Below the pieces are notes generated by a model. It did no database searches. It saw only the letters and a list, made by a program, of their open reading frames with translations, and was not told where the DNA came from. From Gambelia wislizenii (lineage: Eukaryota; Chordata; Lepidosauria; Squamata; Crotaphytidae): a DNA stretch of 64,000 bases. Position numbers and translations under genes: made by a program. Positions 21,035 through 32,800 of this stretch are shown here, one piece after another (positions within the stretch are counted from its first letter, which is position 1; each line of letters starts with the position of its first letter). The stretch spans positions 57,335,001 through 57,399,000 of the forward strand of contig JAUMIR010000003.1 of the NCBI GenBank assembly GCA_030847615.1, written 5' to 3'.

Positions 21035-22614
21035 TCTAATATGATGATGACAACAATGGTGATGATGATGTTTTATCCCAGTCTTTAATTAGAAAATTTC
21101 CCATCACTGCGTGCATGTAATAAAGATTATAATGAGCTTAGGCTCACAGGCTTAAAATACATGACACCAAAGGAAAAAGAGGTGGGAAGGTACATGTAGC
21201 AAGTCTATGGGGAAAATGGGATCTTCCTAAGACTCAAGTAAATGTTATATCTGCCTTATTCTGTACTTTTCTGTAGTTATTAGGCTGGAAAACTCCTTGG
21301 AACCCATTGGTTTATGGTGTCATTCACTTATTGAAAATAAATTCTTTTGAGACAAATGGGACTCTCAAATAAAAATGTTCAATGCAGAGATAAAGTAGTT
21401 AATAAATCTACTGTATTCATTTTCTTTTCTCATTTGCAAGTGAGAAATGAATAGGTAAGATGAGACTTCAAATATACCATATGCTTTACAACTCCTGTAT
21501 CAGAGAATTAATTACAAAGGAATGAAGTCCTGGGAGAAACGTGGGATATAAATAAAATAAAATAATTAACAAAACAAAATACAATTAATGTCAGCTGAGA
21601 CCAACAGCAGGCCTATTGCCCATAGCAGAAGACAGATTGGGGTGATGCAAACAAATGCAGACCAGAGTTCCCAAATTCTGTCTCCTAAATAAACAAAAAT
21701 GTTTATTATGCTGCTGCCTTGTGGCTTTGCTTCTGCTTTTTGGCTTAGTACCATAGCTAGTATTAAACCATTACATGGGAAAGGAAACCATAGAACATCA
21801 GAATACCAGTTAAGCAGACTAGTCTGTCATAGGATGTGATGCCAATAATGCTGATGTTGATGATGATGATGATGACAGAACCAAACTAAAACACTTCTAT
21901 TTTTCAGAACCCTAATATTTTGTGCTGGGCAAACTATAGAGTTGTAATGACAGATGCAACAACTTATTCCACAGGAGTAACAGTCACAATCCTATCTTCA
22001 GCAAGAAATTTTCAGCTTTGTCTCCCTTCCATGTCATCTTAGAGCAATATAGATCCAAACTACGTAGCAAGTAGCTACAGTGGTACTTTTTCTTACTCAG
22101 TTGAGACTTGGGAGAGAGACACAGTTAGAATCAGGAGCCTAACATGGGTCCTGGCCCTTTAACCCTTTGCCTCCCAATGTGATCCTGAGCTGGATTGCTT
22201 CTCTGACCAAGAGAGGGGAAACTCCCATTTAGTTGATTTTTTTTAAAGAGGTGGGCCGATCAATCCAGGGCCAAAATAGGGACAAAGTGTTAAAGCTCCC
22301 ATCCCCATGTGAATTAGTTTACCTGCACTAACCTTTGAAAAAAATAAAACCACTCATGTCAGTGAATGATGCATATTAAAGGTAACATATAGCTTAGTTC
22401 TCAATATCACCTACAGTCTGTACAGAATGGTATTGGCATTGTTGGTTCCAAAAATCCACACCTTTCTCATACATCACTATAGTTCTTTGTGAATGCTAGG
22501 AGGTTTCAGTCATTAACTCCAAGTACTTTAGGGTCCATCTGAGGAGCAGCATGGCACTACACATAAAGGACTATGGTTCATTGGTGTGCATATTCAGGTT
22601 CTGATGTGACCAAG
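21035..22614. other. Unassigned sequence with (GAT)n tracts
   Basis: Short trinucleotide GAT tracts occur at about 21040-21071 and 21851-21876. A GGGATATAAATAAAATAAAATAA stretch near 21542 resembles the end of an L2-like LINE tail. Nothing else is recognised. Confidence 0.5.
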
Positions 22615-22834
22615 AGTGCATCTACAGTGTAGAAATCATGCAGTCTGACACCCCCTTAACTGCAATGGCTCCATCCTATAGAATCCGGGATTTGTAGTTT
22701 TTTGAAACACCAGCACTCTTTGACAGAGAAGGCTGAAGACCTTGTAAAACTACAAATCCCAGGATTCCAGAGGATGGAGCTACAGCACTTAAAGTGATAG
22801 GAAACTGTATTATTTCTACAGTATAGATGCACCC
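22615..22834. mobile_element. Palindromic hAT-like MITE
   Basis: The left arm TGCATCTACAGTGTAGAAAT and right arm ATTTCTACAGTATAGATGCACCC are inverted. Internal arms GGGATTTGTAGTTTT and AAAACTACAAATCCC also pair around a centre near 22727. The sequence belongs to a type of short palindromic MITE that I recall as abundant in lizards and usually attributed to hAT transposons. I could not verify an 8-bp target duplication by eye. Confidence 0.75.
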
Positions 22835-22969
22835 CAATAAGTTCCAAAGGAAATCAGCGAACAACCCCTGCTTACATAGAGGTCTATCTGCATAGCAGAG
22901 CCTAGGAACGGAATAAGAAGTCAGTTCCACTTTCTCCCACATATTAAATCTCAAGTATTTTTCATTTCA

Positions 22970-23165
22970 AATTTTGTTCAATTTTTATTGCAATGTATTT
23001 GTAATTGTTTAAATTAATGATTTAATTGGATGGAATGTTTAATGGGCTTTTAAAAAACTTGTGTAGTATATTTTTTATCTATTTTGTTTTAACTTATATT
23101 GTAAACAGCTTTGGGTCTCATTTTGTGAGAAAGGCTGGATATAAATTATGTAAATAAACAATAAA
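22970..23165 (+). mobile_element. L2-like LINE 3' tail
   Basis: T-rich 3' UTR ending in TTGTAAACAGCTTTGGGTCTCATTTTGTGAGAAAGGCTGGATATAAATTATG, the diverged form of a LINE tail with GTAAGCCGCCTTGGGT...GAAAGGCGGGATATAAA. Related tails occur at 33427, 37915, 48570 (minus strand) and 54735. Confidence 0.55.
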
Positions 23166-24859
23166 GTTCTAAAGGAAATTTTCACTTATCTGTACTGGGT
23201 AAGTTCAATTCAGTTGCTCTCAACATGGAGAAATCAATATCTACCTACCACAGTGTTGTTAAAGATGAGGAATATAAAAAATTGTCAAAAGAAGAGGTGG
23301 CTGTGAAGAGCATGTGATGGGTGGCTGATGGAATATTGATGAGAGAATGGGAAGAGAGCATGAAAGAGCCAATCCTGTGGCAGGAAACTGGTATGGGAGG
23401 GGTCTCCTAGAGTGAAAAGAGGGTCATGACAGTTGGGAGAGAGAGAGAAATGAGATGGCAAGAGAGAGTTGTACATGTGATGTGATGAGAAGAGGGCTGG
23501 CATGTGTGTATGGTTGTGAGGTCCTGTCTATACGATAATAATCCATGTAGGGGGTAAATACTCAGAAAAGATAGGTGTCTGCAAGGATGCAAACTGCCTA
23601 CATGGTTTGTAGTCTCCCCTAAACTCTGCATGACCCCTAGCCAGCTGGCCACTGGGTCAAGGGAGGCCAGGATGGGGGAAAGAAATGGAGTATCACTAGG
23701 TCTCCACAGAGCATGCATGCCTGCCGGTGGTGCAAAGACAGGTGCAGAAACCTGCGCAGAAAAGGGCCAAAAGGGGGTGGTGCCTGGGAGGAGAAGAAAT
23801 CTCAGGTGGGTGGGTGCTCTGAGCTGCAGCAACTGGCAATCTCCCTTCCTGAGCAGGAAAAACTTAAGTCAAACCCCAGTCCAAGGAAGGAATAAGGGGG
23901 AAGTTTGACATAAAGGTTGCAACTGTGAAACTGCAGTCTCCACATGTATTTATTTAAGTGATGAGGTGGCCAGACTGAACAGTGATGTAAATTCAGCTGG
24001 TGCACCTGAATGTCACAGTGGCAACTTTAATTTAACATCAAGATTGTTGAATTCACAGGGCTTCACAAGCTGACCTCTGAGGAGTTGACCATTCATACCT
24101 CTGGTCTTGACAGAAGAATCTGTTTGTTTCTCCCATGTTCATTTCTCTCTCTCTCTGGAATTGTTTCTATCCGTAACATGAAAAATCTTGAAAATTGAAA
24201 TGAATTCTTATTGAAAAAAGTGAACTGCAAGAAAATTCAGGAACCAGTGGATTGAAAATGAAAGGCCTCTAGCATTTCTTTAAAATTCCACAAACATTCT
24301 ACATTACAAATGACAATTTATATTCAAGAATCAGATGGGGCTCTTATTACTAGTATGCCTGGTATCATTACAATCTAATGATTAAATGCTCTGTATGAAA
24401 TATATTTTAATGGTCGACTTAAAATATAAGAGTCCATCACAATTTGAATGGGAAATTGATAAAATATCCAGAATTTCATCAAGAATAACTAAACAAAGAA
24501 ATCTACCAAGAGATGTGGTGATTTATTTTGTGAGGAAGAAAACCTGTAATCTTATATAACAAAAAACAAACAAACAAACAAACCTATGAACAAAGATTTA
24601 AGATTGAAGGCAGTGAAATTATGATTTATAAAGACATACCTATGAAAATATTGAAGAAGAGAAGAGATTATAATACACTAACATCACAACTAAGGCAAAA
24701 TAGGATTCCCTGTAGATGGGAGAAATTGGAAGGCATCTCATTTAGATTCAAACAAAGAAATTTCAGGATTAATATGCACAAAAAGCAGACAAATTCATGG
24801 AGAAATATGTGTATCAGTGCCAAAGTACTCCTTAATTTGTTTACAATGTTTTTAGCTAA
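23166..24859. other. Unassigned sequence
   Basis: About 23620-23880 is more GC-rich than its surroundings, with open frames on both strands, but no domain or repeat is recognised. A (CAAA)n tract lies at about 24560-24583. A GAGGTCCTGTCTATACGATAA at 23519 loosely resembles the family A end but lacks a partner. Confidence 0.45.
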
Positions 24860-25000
24860 TTGCCCCCAACATGCTGGGTACTCATTTTACTGACCTGTGG
24901 AAGGATTGAAGCTTGAGTCAACCTTGGAGCCCTCTGGGGTCAAACTCATAACATTGTGGCTACAGTGCTGGCATTTAACCACTGCACCACCAGGGCTCCC
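24860..25000 (-). mobile_element. tRNA-derived SINE (second family)
   Basis: Read on the minus strand it starts GGGAGCCCTGGTGGTGCAGTGGTTAAATG (A-box region), followed by a tRNA-like GAGTTTGACCCCAGAGGG block (B-box region) and a body ending in CAGCATGTTGGGGGCAA. The head differs from the SINE at 7188, so this is a separate tRNA-derived family or subfamily. Confidence 0.65.
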
Positions 25001-25620
25001 TTTATGGCACAACCAGATGGGTGCTGGCACTCAAGTAGGTGACACACTGTCCTGGTGATCTTCCTAAGTCACCAACTGGTGAAGGACCACAGCCCACATA
25101 ATTGACATTGCCAGGCGGGAAGTGAGGTGATCCGTGGCCATTGGTGGGTTCAAGAATGCTAACTAGCACAAAGGGATCAATCTGCTTGGAGTCCTCTGTT
25201 CCCCTTAACAGGACAACAGCTGCTGATGAACCAGGAGGCCTAGGTATTCTCAGCTCTGAGCCAGGCTGCATCTACTTAAAGAAGCTTGGTCTAGCACTCG
25301 GATGTTGTCACATTTCCATTTCACTGCTGTGTTGCAGATTGTAGTATCCAACAAAGTTGTGGCCTTATCTATGCCTTACCATTGTCCAGAACCATCCTTC
25401 CAGTGGGAGGGCAAAATCATTGGGTGACCTGCAGCCTGACCTATTGTTACCCTAAGAGGTGGGAGGATGTTAGAGTCCCATTCACAATTCCAGCATCTGC
25501 TTAAGATTTGGGGGAATTATAAAAGGAGGTCTGTGAGAGGAGGGTAACTTCAGGAATATTTTCACCTATGTATACCAGTACTAACTGTAGAGAGTACTCC
25601 AGCTGAGGCTAAACAAAGTA
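25001..25620. other. Unassigned sequence
   Basis: No recognised gene or repeat. Confidence 0.4.
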
Positions 25621-25810
25621 CATTTGTCCCTTCCCATTTGTGTCCTTGCCATTCACAGTTTTGCATATTCGCGGTTTGTCCTTCTCCTCCTCCCCCTCTG
25701 CATTGATAGGGACGGCAGCGATGACGATGCTGCAAGAGGAGCAGCAGGAGCTGCCTTGGCTGCCTCTTTGACTTGGTGGCATTGGTGGTGCTGCTGTGGT
25801 CCCAATGGGG

Positions 25811-25849
25811 AGGAAGAGGAAGAAGAAGAAGAAGAAGAAGAAGAAGGGG
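25811..25849. repeat. (GAA)n microsatellite
   Basis: A purine-only GGA/GAA run of about 39 nt. It produces spurious poly-Glu, poly-Lys and poly-Ser frames. Confidence 0.95.
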
Positions 25850-26279
25850 AGGTGGGGAGAAGAAAGTCTGGGTAGTGAGGTTGGAGCTTTGGAGGGCTCC
25901 AGGAGGATGAAGAAAAAGAACCCAAGAAGAGGATGCTGCCAGAGGTGGAGGAGAAGGAGGAGGCTGAGAGGCGAGGAAACTCCAGTTACCTCAGGAGCTG
26001 GTGAGCGATGCCTCCTTTGGCCTGGTGCTGCCGGGGAGATTTGGGCTTTGGTTTCTGCCACACAGGTAAACACGCTGGTGTATTCTGGAGTCAGTCTTGG
26101 CTGCCAACCCCCCCACCTCAGACTTCCAGGTACCCAGGAGGCTGCTAGGGACCTCAATGCTCCAGACTCTTCCATGAGGCCACGCGGCCTTGAGGCTTTC
26201 AGCTGCCCACCTCTCACCTTGTCTTTCGGCCACATATCTGCAGCCCTTCCTGCTGCTTCAGCCATGGGGCTGCGAGGGT

Positions 26280-26670
26280 AATCAGCTGCAGAGCCAATTT
26301 GGCCACTAGGCCTCTGGCTGCTTCAGCTGTCCATCTCCCACCTTGGACTTCCAGACTCCCGAGGTGGGTGGTGAGTAGCCAAAGTGGCCAATCACTTCCA
26401 TGGCCACTCGGCTGAAGTAACAGGAGGGTGGCCACAGGGGTGATTTGGTCTCAGATGTCCAGGCTCATGAGGTGGGGGGTAGGCAGCTGAAGTGGCCAGA
26501 TTGGCCCCGAGGCCAATTGCCCCCACGGCCACTTGACCGAAGTAGCAAGAGGGTGGCCGTGGGGGCAGTTTGGCCACAGACATCCAGGCTCCCGAGGTGG
26601 GGGATGGGGAGCCAAAGTGGCCGTATCAGCCCCACGGCCACTCAGCCGAAGCAGCAGGAGGGTCTACAGC
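26280..26670. repeat. GC-rich tandem repeat, about 110-126-bp units
   Basis: Units begin near 26400, 26527 and 26636, each with GGCCACT(C/T)G followed by GAAGTA/GCAGCAGGAGGGTGGCC, and further on CCAGGCTC-GAGGTGGGG and AAGTGGCC. A more diverged unit precedes at about 26300-26400. At least three units are recognisable, with lengths near 126 and 109 bp. They lie wholly inside the Tigger-like element. Confidence 0.75.
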
Positions 26671-27097
26671 CACATGGCTGAAGTTTGAGGTGAGGGGGCG
26701 GACAGCTGAAGGGCTTAAGGCCATGTAGCCTTGTGGAAGGGTCCGGGGAGCTGGCATCCCCTGTAGCCTCCCCCCAGGAGCCTCAGGCTTTGGCTGCATG
26801 GCTGCGAAATCCCAGGCCCTTCAGGTTGGCCTGTTGCTTCAGCCGCGTGGCTGCTGGGTGATTCGGCCACTAGGCCTTCACCTGCTCACTCCTTCCCGGA
26901 CTACCCATCCAGGCAGAGTGACATTTTTTATTCACTGTACTGTTTTTCCAATTTTGCAGTGGTGCTCCACCCCTAACCCCCACGAATGGGAAGGGGCGAC
27001 TGTATTTTATTTGAATTAACACAGGGAATGCACTATCATACACAAACATACACTCTTATGAACTATACAAGGCTATTGAAGAGAAAGGTGAGGAGGT

Positions 27098-27320
27098 TTT
27101 CCTTGTCTGTTTTTTTTCCAGGCTGTGAGGCTGTGTTCTGGAATAGTTTCTTTCCAACATTTTGCCTGCATCTATGGCTGCCATCTTCATTCTTTGAAGA
27201 TGCCAGCCACAGATGCAGGTGAAACGTCAGAAAGAAACTATTCCAGAACATGGCCTCCCAGCCCGGAAAAAAAACAAGGAAAGTCTATGGATGCCAGCCA
27301 TGAAAGCCTTCGACTTCACA
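27098..27320. mobile_element. Palindromic MITE (family B)
   Basis: The core CCAGGCTGTGAGGCTGTGTTCTGGAATAG is mirrored by CTATTCCAGAACATGGCCTCCCAGCC. The centre pairs CATCTATGGCTG-CCATCTTC with GAAGATGCCAGCCACAGATG. The right end is GCCTTCGACTTCACA. A closely related copy lies at 42183-42415. I judge it hAT-like from recalled similar sequences; no target duplication was confirmed. Confidence 0.65.
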
Positions 27321-28010
27321 AAGGTGAGGAGGGTTGGATAGAGAGAAGTTGGGGTGGAAGTGTGATAGTTACCACTCTGAGAAAGAGGTCTGTGCAGAGG
27401 CGGGATTCAGACAGCATCTGAGACTGGCACAGAGGATGGTGGGGGCAGTCTGTAATGCACGGCTGAAACACACATAATGGTGAGTCCAGTCTATGACACA
27501 TGTTGTTGGGGTCAGAGCTAGGATATTTATGCCTTATTTTGTACCTTGGAGGGGTGCATTAGTTATGACAAAGCCTGAATGGCTTTCTCACGGATCACAA
27601 AAAAGGGTCCAAATGAGCTGATTGCCTTAGCTCTGGAGTGGCAAAACATTGATGGGATTCCCAACAAACTCTTAATATTTGGACAGGTAGGGTGTATAGG
27701 AAAGATTTCCATAGGGTATTGGTCAAGGCATGGTCATTGATTGCATATTTGAAAGGATTAGCATAGACCCATTAATAACTGGCATTTCTGCATAATTCTA
27801 TCTAGGTCTTCATGATGCTAGACACATCTCAGTTCATCATGATCTTGACTGTCTTCCAGTCAGCTTGACCCCAAATGTCCCCAGTCACTGTGAATCCAAA
27901 ATGTGCCTAGTACGTGTAGTTATGAAACCTCATGGGGAGAAGTCATAGTGAAAGCTAACAGTACCCACATGGATTTTGTGATGATAAAAATGAGAGACAG
28001 AATCATGTAT
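27321..28010. other. Unassigned sequence
   Basis: No recognised gene or repeat before the monomers of the plus-strand CR1. Confidence 0.4.
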
Positions 28011-28025
28011 TGGCATATAGGAGTG

Positions 28026-28760
28026 AGGTGAACAGGAGAGAGGCCAACAGGGGTGTTTGGTGTGGGTGTGTGGAAGAGACAGCATTATGTGACCTTGTGG
28101 CTGTTGAATTGCACTTCTCCAACCCCAGAGGGTTCTTGGGCGAGTTTGGTGGGTAACGCTAGTGTGCTTGCTTGGGTCAAGGCTGTTTGTGTGGTCTGAG
28201 TGCAGGCTTGCCTGAGGGACTTATTAGCATTTGTTTGGTGAGCTGCTTGTGTTGAGAGGAAGTGAGTCAGAGACTGTTGAGAGGAAGTAGGTGAGAAGCA
28301 GAGGGAGGAGCTAGCACCCAGTTGCTCTCTATATAGCTGAGGTCCCAGTCTCTGGAGCTTAGCATACAGAAGCAAGGTGAACAGGGTTGTTTGGCGTGGG
28401 TGTGTGGAAGAGACAGCATTAGGTGGGCTTATGGCTGTTGAATTACACTTCTCCAGCCCCAGAGAGTTCTTGGGAGAGTTTGTTGTGTAACACTAGTATG
28501 CTTGCATGGGTCAAGGCTGTTTGTGTTGTCTGAGTGTAGGCTTGCCTGGGGGGACTAATTAGCATTTGTTTGGTGAGCTGCTTGTATTGAGACTAAGTGA
28601 GTCAGAGATTGCTGAGAGGAAGTAGGTGAGAGGCAGAGGGAGGAGCTAGCAGCCAGTCACTCTGTATATAGCTGAGGTCTCAGTCTCTGGAGCTCGGCGT
28701 ACAGGAGAAAGGCCAACAGGGGTGTTTGGTGTGGGTGATTAGTGTGGGAGTTTGAGGGGA
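28026..28760 (+). promoter_or_regulatory. Tandem 5' UTR monomers, each with a TATA box
   Basis: Unit 1 (28026-28374) and unit 2 (28375 to about 28700) are head-to-tail copies with a 349-bp period and small indels. A partial third unit (28701 to about 28738) repeats the first part of unit 1 (ACAGGAGAAAGGCCAACAGG). Each full unit ends with GGAGGAGCTAGCA followed by CTATATAGCTGAGGT (TATA at about 28329-28335 and 28664-28670), then CAGTCTCTGGAGCT about 20-30 bp downstream, a plausible start region. The order TATA, start, next unit, ORF1 resembles promoter monomers known from mouse L1. Promoter function is inferred. Confidence 0.6.
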
Positions 28761-28803
28761 AGGCATGGAGTTCTATTCTAGTGCCTACTTCAGAGTATTC
28801 AAT

Positions 28804-29730
28804 ATGGATAGTGAGGGAACTGCTGCAGTCACTTGCAACAGCTGTGGGATGTTTGTCTTCTTGCCTGTGGATGTGCAGAGCTATACTTGCAGCAAGTGTA
28901 AGTTAGTTGTGTTGCTGGAAGAGAAGGTCCAGCAACTCGAGGATCAATTAGCCACTATACAGCATATTAGGGAGCAGGATGTTTTCTTAGACAGAGCAGA
29001 GCAGAAGGTCTTGGTTCAGGAACACACAGGGGATGTCTCTCTGGAGGAGGTTAGTTCTGATACACATGAGGTCGATATTTAGAAGTATGTGACTCATAGA
29101 AGCAGAAGTAGGGGCCAGTCTATGAGTTTGGCATATAAAACCAGTTTGAAGCTCTCTCCCTTGTCAGTGATGACAAGGAACGGGAAGGAGAGCAGCAGAA
29201 CCAGGCCTCAGAGAATGTGCATGAGACCTTGGTGGTTCAGCATACAGATTAGACTCTACCAATCCTTGGAGGAGGCGTGTTGTGATGGTAGAAGACTCTT
29301 TGCTGAGAGGTACAGAATCAGTAGTCTATGATGTAACAGAGAGGCTGACGAGACTCATGAAGCCCATTGACTGTTATCCCTTCCATTTGGTCCATGTGGC
29401 ATAGCCTGGCATAGCCATGTGGCATAGCCTTCAGAATATCAAAAGGGATTATGAGGCTTTGGGTAGAAAGCTGAAGGACTTGGATTGACAGTTAGTCATT
29501 TCACCTGTCTTTCCAGTGGAAGGGTATAGCCCAGGAAGGTAGAGAAAGATAGTGGATGTGAACAACTGGCTACACTGATGGTGCCACCGGGAACAGTTTG
29601 GCTTCATGGGCAATGGGGTGTGGTTACATGGAGGTGGACTACTGGCAAGGGATGGGCTGCACCTCACAGCAGTTGGCAGGAAAGTGTTTGCTAAGAGTCT
29701 GAAATATTTGATTAGGAGGATATTAAATTG
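28804..29730 (+). pseudogene. CR1 ORF1 (zinc-ribbon-like, coiled coil, decayed esterase)
   Basis: The frame starts MDSEGTAAVTCNSCG and continues with a second Cys pair YTCSKCK, together a CX2C...CX2C arrangement, then a coiled-coil-like segment (LLEEKVQQLEDQLATIQH). A stop occurs at about 29081. Beyond it, in shifting frames, remnants of the esterase domain can be matched to the minus-strand CR1: WLHRWCRREQFGF corresponds to the text near 29565-29605, and DGLHLT-like text lies near 29650-29670. The protein is inactive. Confidence 0.75.
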
Positions 29731-29889
29731 AGTTGTGTGGGGGAGGGAGACAGTATTCATGAGGAGAGGAGTTCATCAAGCGCAAGAGACAATAGCCCAA
29801 ATTTTATTCAGAGAACAAGGCAAATAGTACAAGAGCCCAACAGTGGGAGGAATAAAACATTTAAAAGGCAGATAGGGGGAAATGGCCCA

Positions 29890-32800
29890 TGGTCTTAGAT
29901 GTCTCTATACAAATGCACAGAGCATGGGAAAATAAACAGGATGATCTTGAACTCTTAGCACAGCAAAGCAAATATGATTTAATAGGCATCTCTGAAAACT
30001 GGTTGGAACGTACTAATTGAGGGGTATAACCTATTACAGTGAAATAGACCAAACAGCAAGGGTGGTAGAGTAACATTATACGTTAAGGATATGTACACCT
30101 GTGAACAGATCTATGACTTAAATTCTGGGAGGCAGGTTGAGAGCACCTGGGTAAAAATCAAAGGAGAGAGAAACAGCAGGGATGTCATTGTGGGGGTCTA
30201 CTGAGGACTTGGATGATGCCTTCCTAGAAGAGATGACTGCACATTCACACAGGAGAGCTGTAGTAATAATAGGGGATTTTAACTACCCTGATATTTGTTG
30301 GAAGTCTAACTCTGCCAAGAGTTTAAGGTCCAACAAATTCCTCACTTCCCTTGCAGACAATTTCATAGTGTAGAAGGTGGAAGAGGCAATAAGGAGAACA
30401 GCTATTTTAGATCTGATCCTAACCAACAGAGATGATCTGGTTAATGTGGAGAAAGTGGTGGGATCCTTAAAGGGGAGTGACATGTTCTCCTGGAGTTTGT
30501 TATACAGAGGAAAGGGGAAGCCAAGTGTAGTCAGGCATGCCTTCTAGAATGTAAGAAAGCTAATTTCAGAAAACTTAGGGAATTCCTGGGGGTGATCCCA
30601 TTGTCAGGAATACTAAAAGAGAAGGGAGTACATGATGGATGGGAGTTTCTAAAAAGTGAGATACTGAAGACACAACTGTAAACAGTTCAAATGAGAAGGA
30701 AAAATGGGAGATCTCTAAAGAAACCAGTATGGATGTCTAAAGAACTTTCAACTGAGCTAAGACTTAAAAGGAACATGTAGAAGAAATGGAAAAAGGGAAA
30801 AATCACAAAAGAAGGATTCAAACAAATAGCCAGCTTGTGTAGGGGGAAAATCAGAAATGCAAAAGCACAGATGGAGCTCAGGCTTCCTAGCGAGGTTCAA
30901 AGCAATAAAAAGGGCTTTTTTGGATATATCTGCAGCAAAAGAAAGAACAAGGAATTCAAGTCTCCAGGTCCAGATGTAAGCATAAGCTTGCACCCCACTT
31001 CCAAGGCACCCCACTCCTGGAATGTTAGCATTGCCCTACACCCCATTTTCATAGGCCTCAGACACTGGCCAAGTTTGGTTCATTAATGTGGCATTTTACA
31101 AAGGGAACAAACAGGATGGTATCAGAAAAAGGTCATTTTTGTTTTTCCCTGGAAAGGAAGGCCTGGGGCTGAAAGGTCAAAAGAAGACACATTCCACATG
31201 AATGGGAGGTTAATGGATGGAGAAACCCTTTTGTATTTGCTGATTGTGAAATTTCCTCTCCTCAGTTCCCAACCTTAAAGAAGCTGCTAAAAGCTGTTAA
31301 AATCCAATCACTGGACATTAAGAAACACATTTAGCATCTTTCTCACCTTTTGTCAAGACCAGGAAACTCATTGTGCAATCCATGAAGGCTCATGGAAATC
31401 ATTGTTTCAACCCATAAAGCAACCAATCCCCTCAGGTGTATTTGAAGGTATAAAAGACCCCCCAAAATATGCCTCATTGCGCACAGTCAGTAATAGGGGG
31501 AAGCTCTGTTGCTCTGTGTAGCCAATCCAGTGCATAGTTGTAATAGGGAGGGAAACTCTGTTACTCTGTGTTAGCCACATAAGCTTCTCCATCCACTCTG
31601 CCAGACGGACTACAGGACAGGTGATATTATTAGCGCAGCACAACCCTCTAGCAACCCTCTATCCCATGCTTTTCTACTGTTTCTTCCTATAGCCTTGTGT
31701 GAATGCTTTCTTTGGGTGAATGTGTGTGTGTTTGGTGTTATTTTTGAACTCCTTAATAAAAAGCATACTTAATGTTACATGTGTGTGTATTCCATCCAGA
31801 CTAGTACTGGTATAATCGGTTTAAAAGATTCCATGGTTACCCCCTCTTGCATAGCTAAAGTCGAGTTGCTGCTAATTTCCCCAACATATTAGAAACTCGA
31901 TATTTTCTTGGAATTTTCCAAGGAGCATTTTGGGTAACACAGATTAACTATATCCAGGTATTACAGGTACTGAAAGACCTGGCAGAAGTAATCTCAGAAA
32001 CACTGACAATAATCTTTGAGAAATCCTGGAGAACAGGAGAGGTCCTAGCAGACTGGAGAAGGGCAAATGGTGTCCCCATCTTTAAAAAGGGGGGGAAAGA
32101 AGACCCAAATAATTATTGCCCAGTCAGCCTAACATCAATACTAGGAAAGATTCTAGAGCAGATCATTGAACAGACAGTCTGTAACCACTTAGAAAGGAAT
32201 GCTGTGATCACTAAAAGTCAACATGGTTTTTGAAAAATAAGTCATGCCAGACTAATCTTATCTCTCTTTTTTCATAGAGTTACACATTTGGTAGATGAAG
32301 GGAATGCTGTGGATGTAGTATATCTTGATTTCAGTAAGACTTTTGACAAAGTCCCCCATGATATTCTTGCAAAAAACTTAGTAACATGCGGGCTAGACAA
32401 GGCAACTGTTAGGTGGATTTGTAATTGGTTGATGGGCCAAATCCAAAGGGTAGTCACCAATGGCTCCTCTTCATCCTGGAGAGAAGTGACCAGTAGGGTG
32501 CCACAGGGTTCTGTCTTGGGCCCAGTGCTACTCAACATCTTTATCAATGATCTGGATGAGGGAATAGAGGGCATGCTTTTCAAGTTTGCAGATGACACCA
32601 AATTAGGAGTGGTAGCTAATACCCCAGAGGACATGATCAGAATTCAAAATGACCTTAATAGATTAAAAAGCTGGGCCAAAACTAACAAAATGAATTTCAA
32701 CATGGAGAAATGTAGGCTACTACACTTGGGCAGTAAAAATGAAAAGCACAGATATAGGATGGGTGACACCTGGCTTGATAGCAGTACATGTGAAAGGGAT

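Larger units (their letters stand above)
25621..27002. mobile_element. 1.4-kb Tigger-like TIR element with GC-rich interior
   Basis: The left end CATTTGTCCCTTCCCATTTG and the right end, which reads CAGTCGCCCCTTCCCATTCG on the minus strand, are inverted repeats, and TA flanks both sides (25619-25620, 27003-27004). These ends are Tigger/pogo-like. The interior is far more GC- and CpG-rich than the surroundings, starts with a (GAA)n tract (25811-25849) and contains a tandem array (26280-26670). No transposase is visible; the long open frames on both strands follow from the GC content and the GAA tract. It is a non-autonomous element that has probably acquired foreign or amplified sequence. Confidence 0.7.

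Noticed and set aside
23519..23545. GGTCCTGTCTATACGATAA considered as a TIR of family A
   Set aside because: No matching right end within the next 1 kb and no shared interior.
25609..26265. Long overlapping open frames on both strands in the GC-rich element
   Set aside because: They run through a (GAA)n tract (poly-Ser, poly-Glu or poly-Lys) and tandem repeats inside a Tigger-like element; open frames on both strands follow from high GC and few stop codons.
28026..28700. Tandem repeats considered as a satellite or CRISPR-like array
   Set aside because: Only two and a fraction units, each about 330-350 bp with no spacer structure, directly upstream of a LINE ORF1; 5' UTR monomers explain them better.
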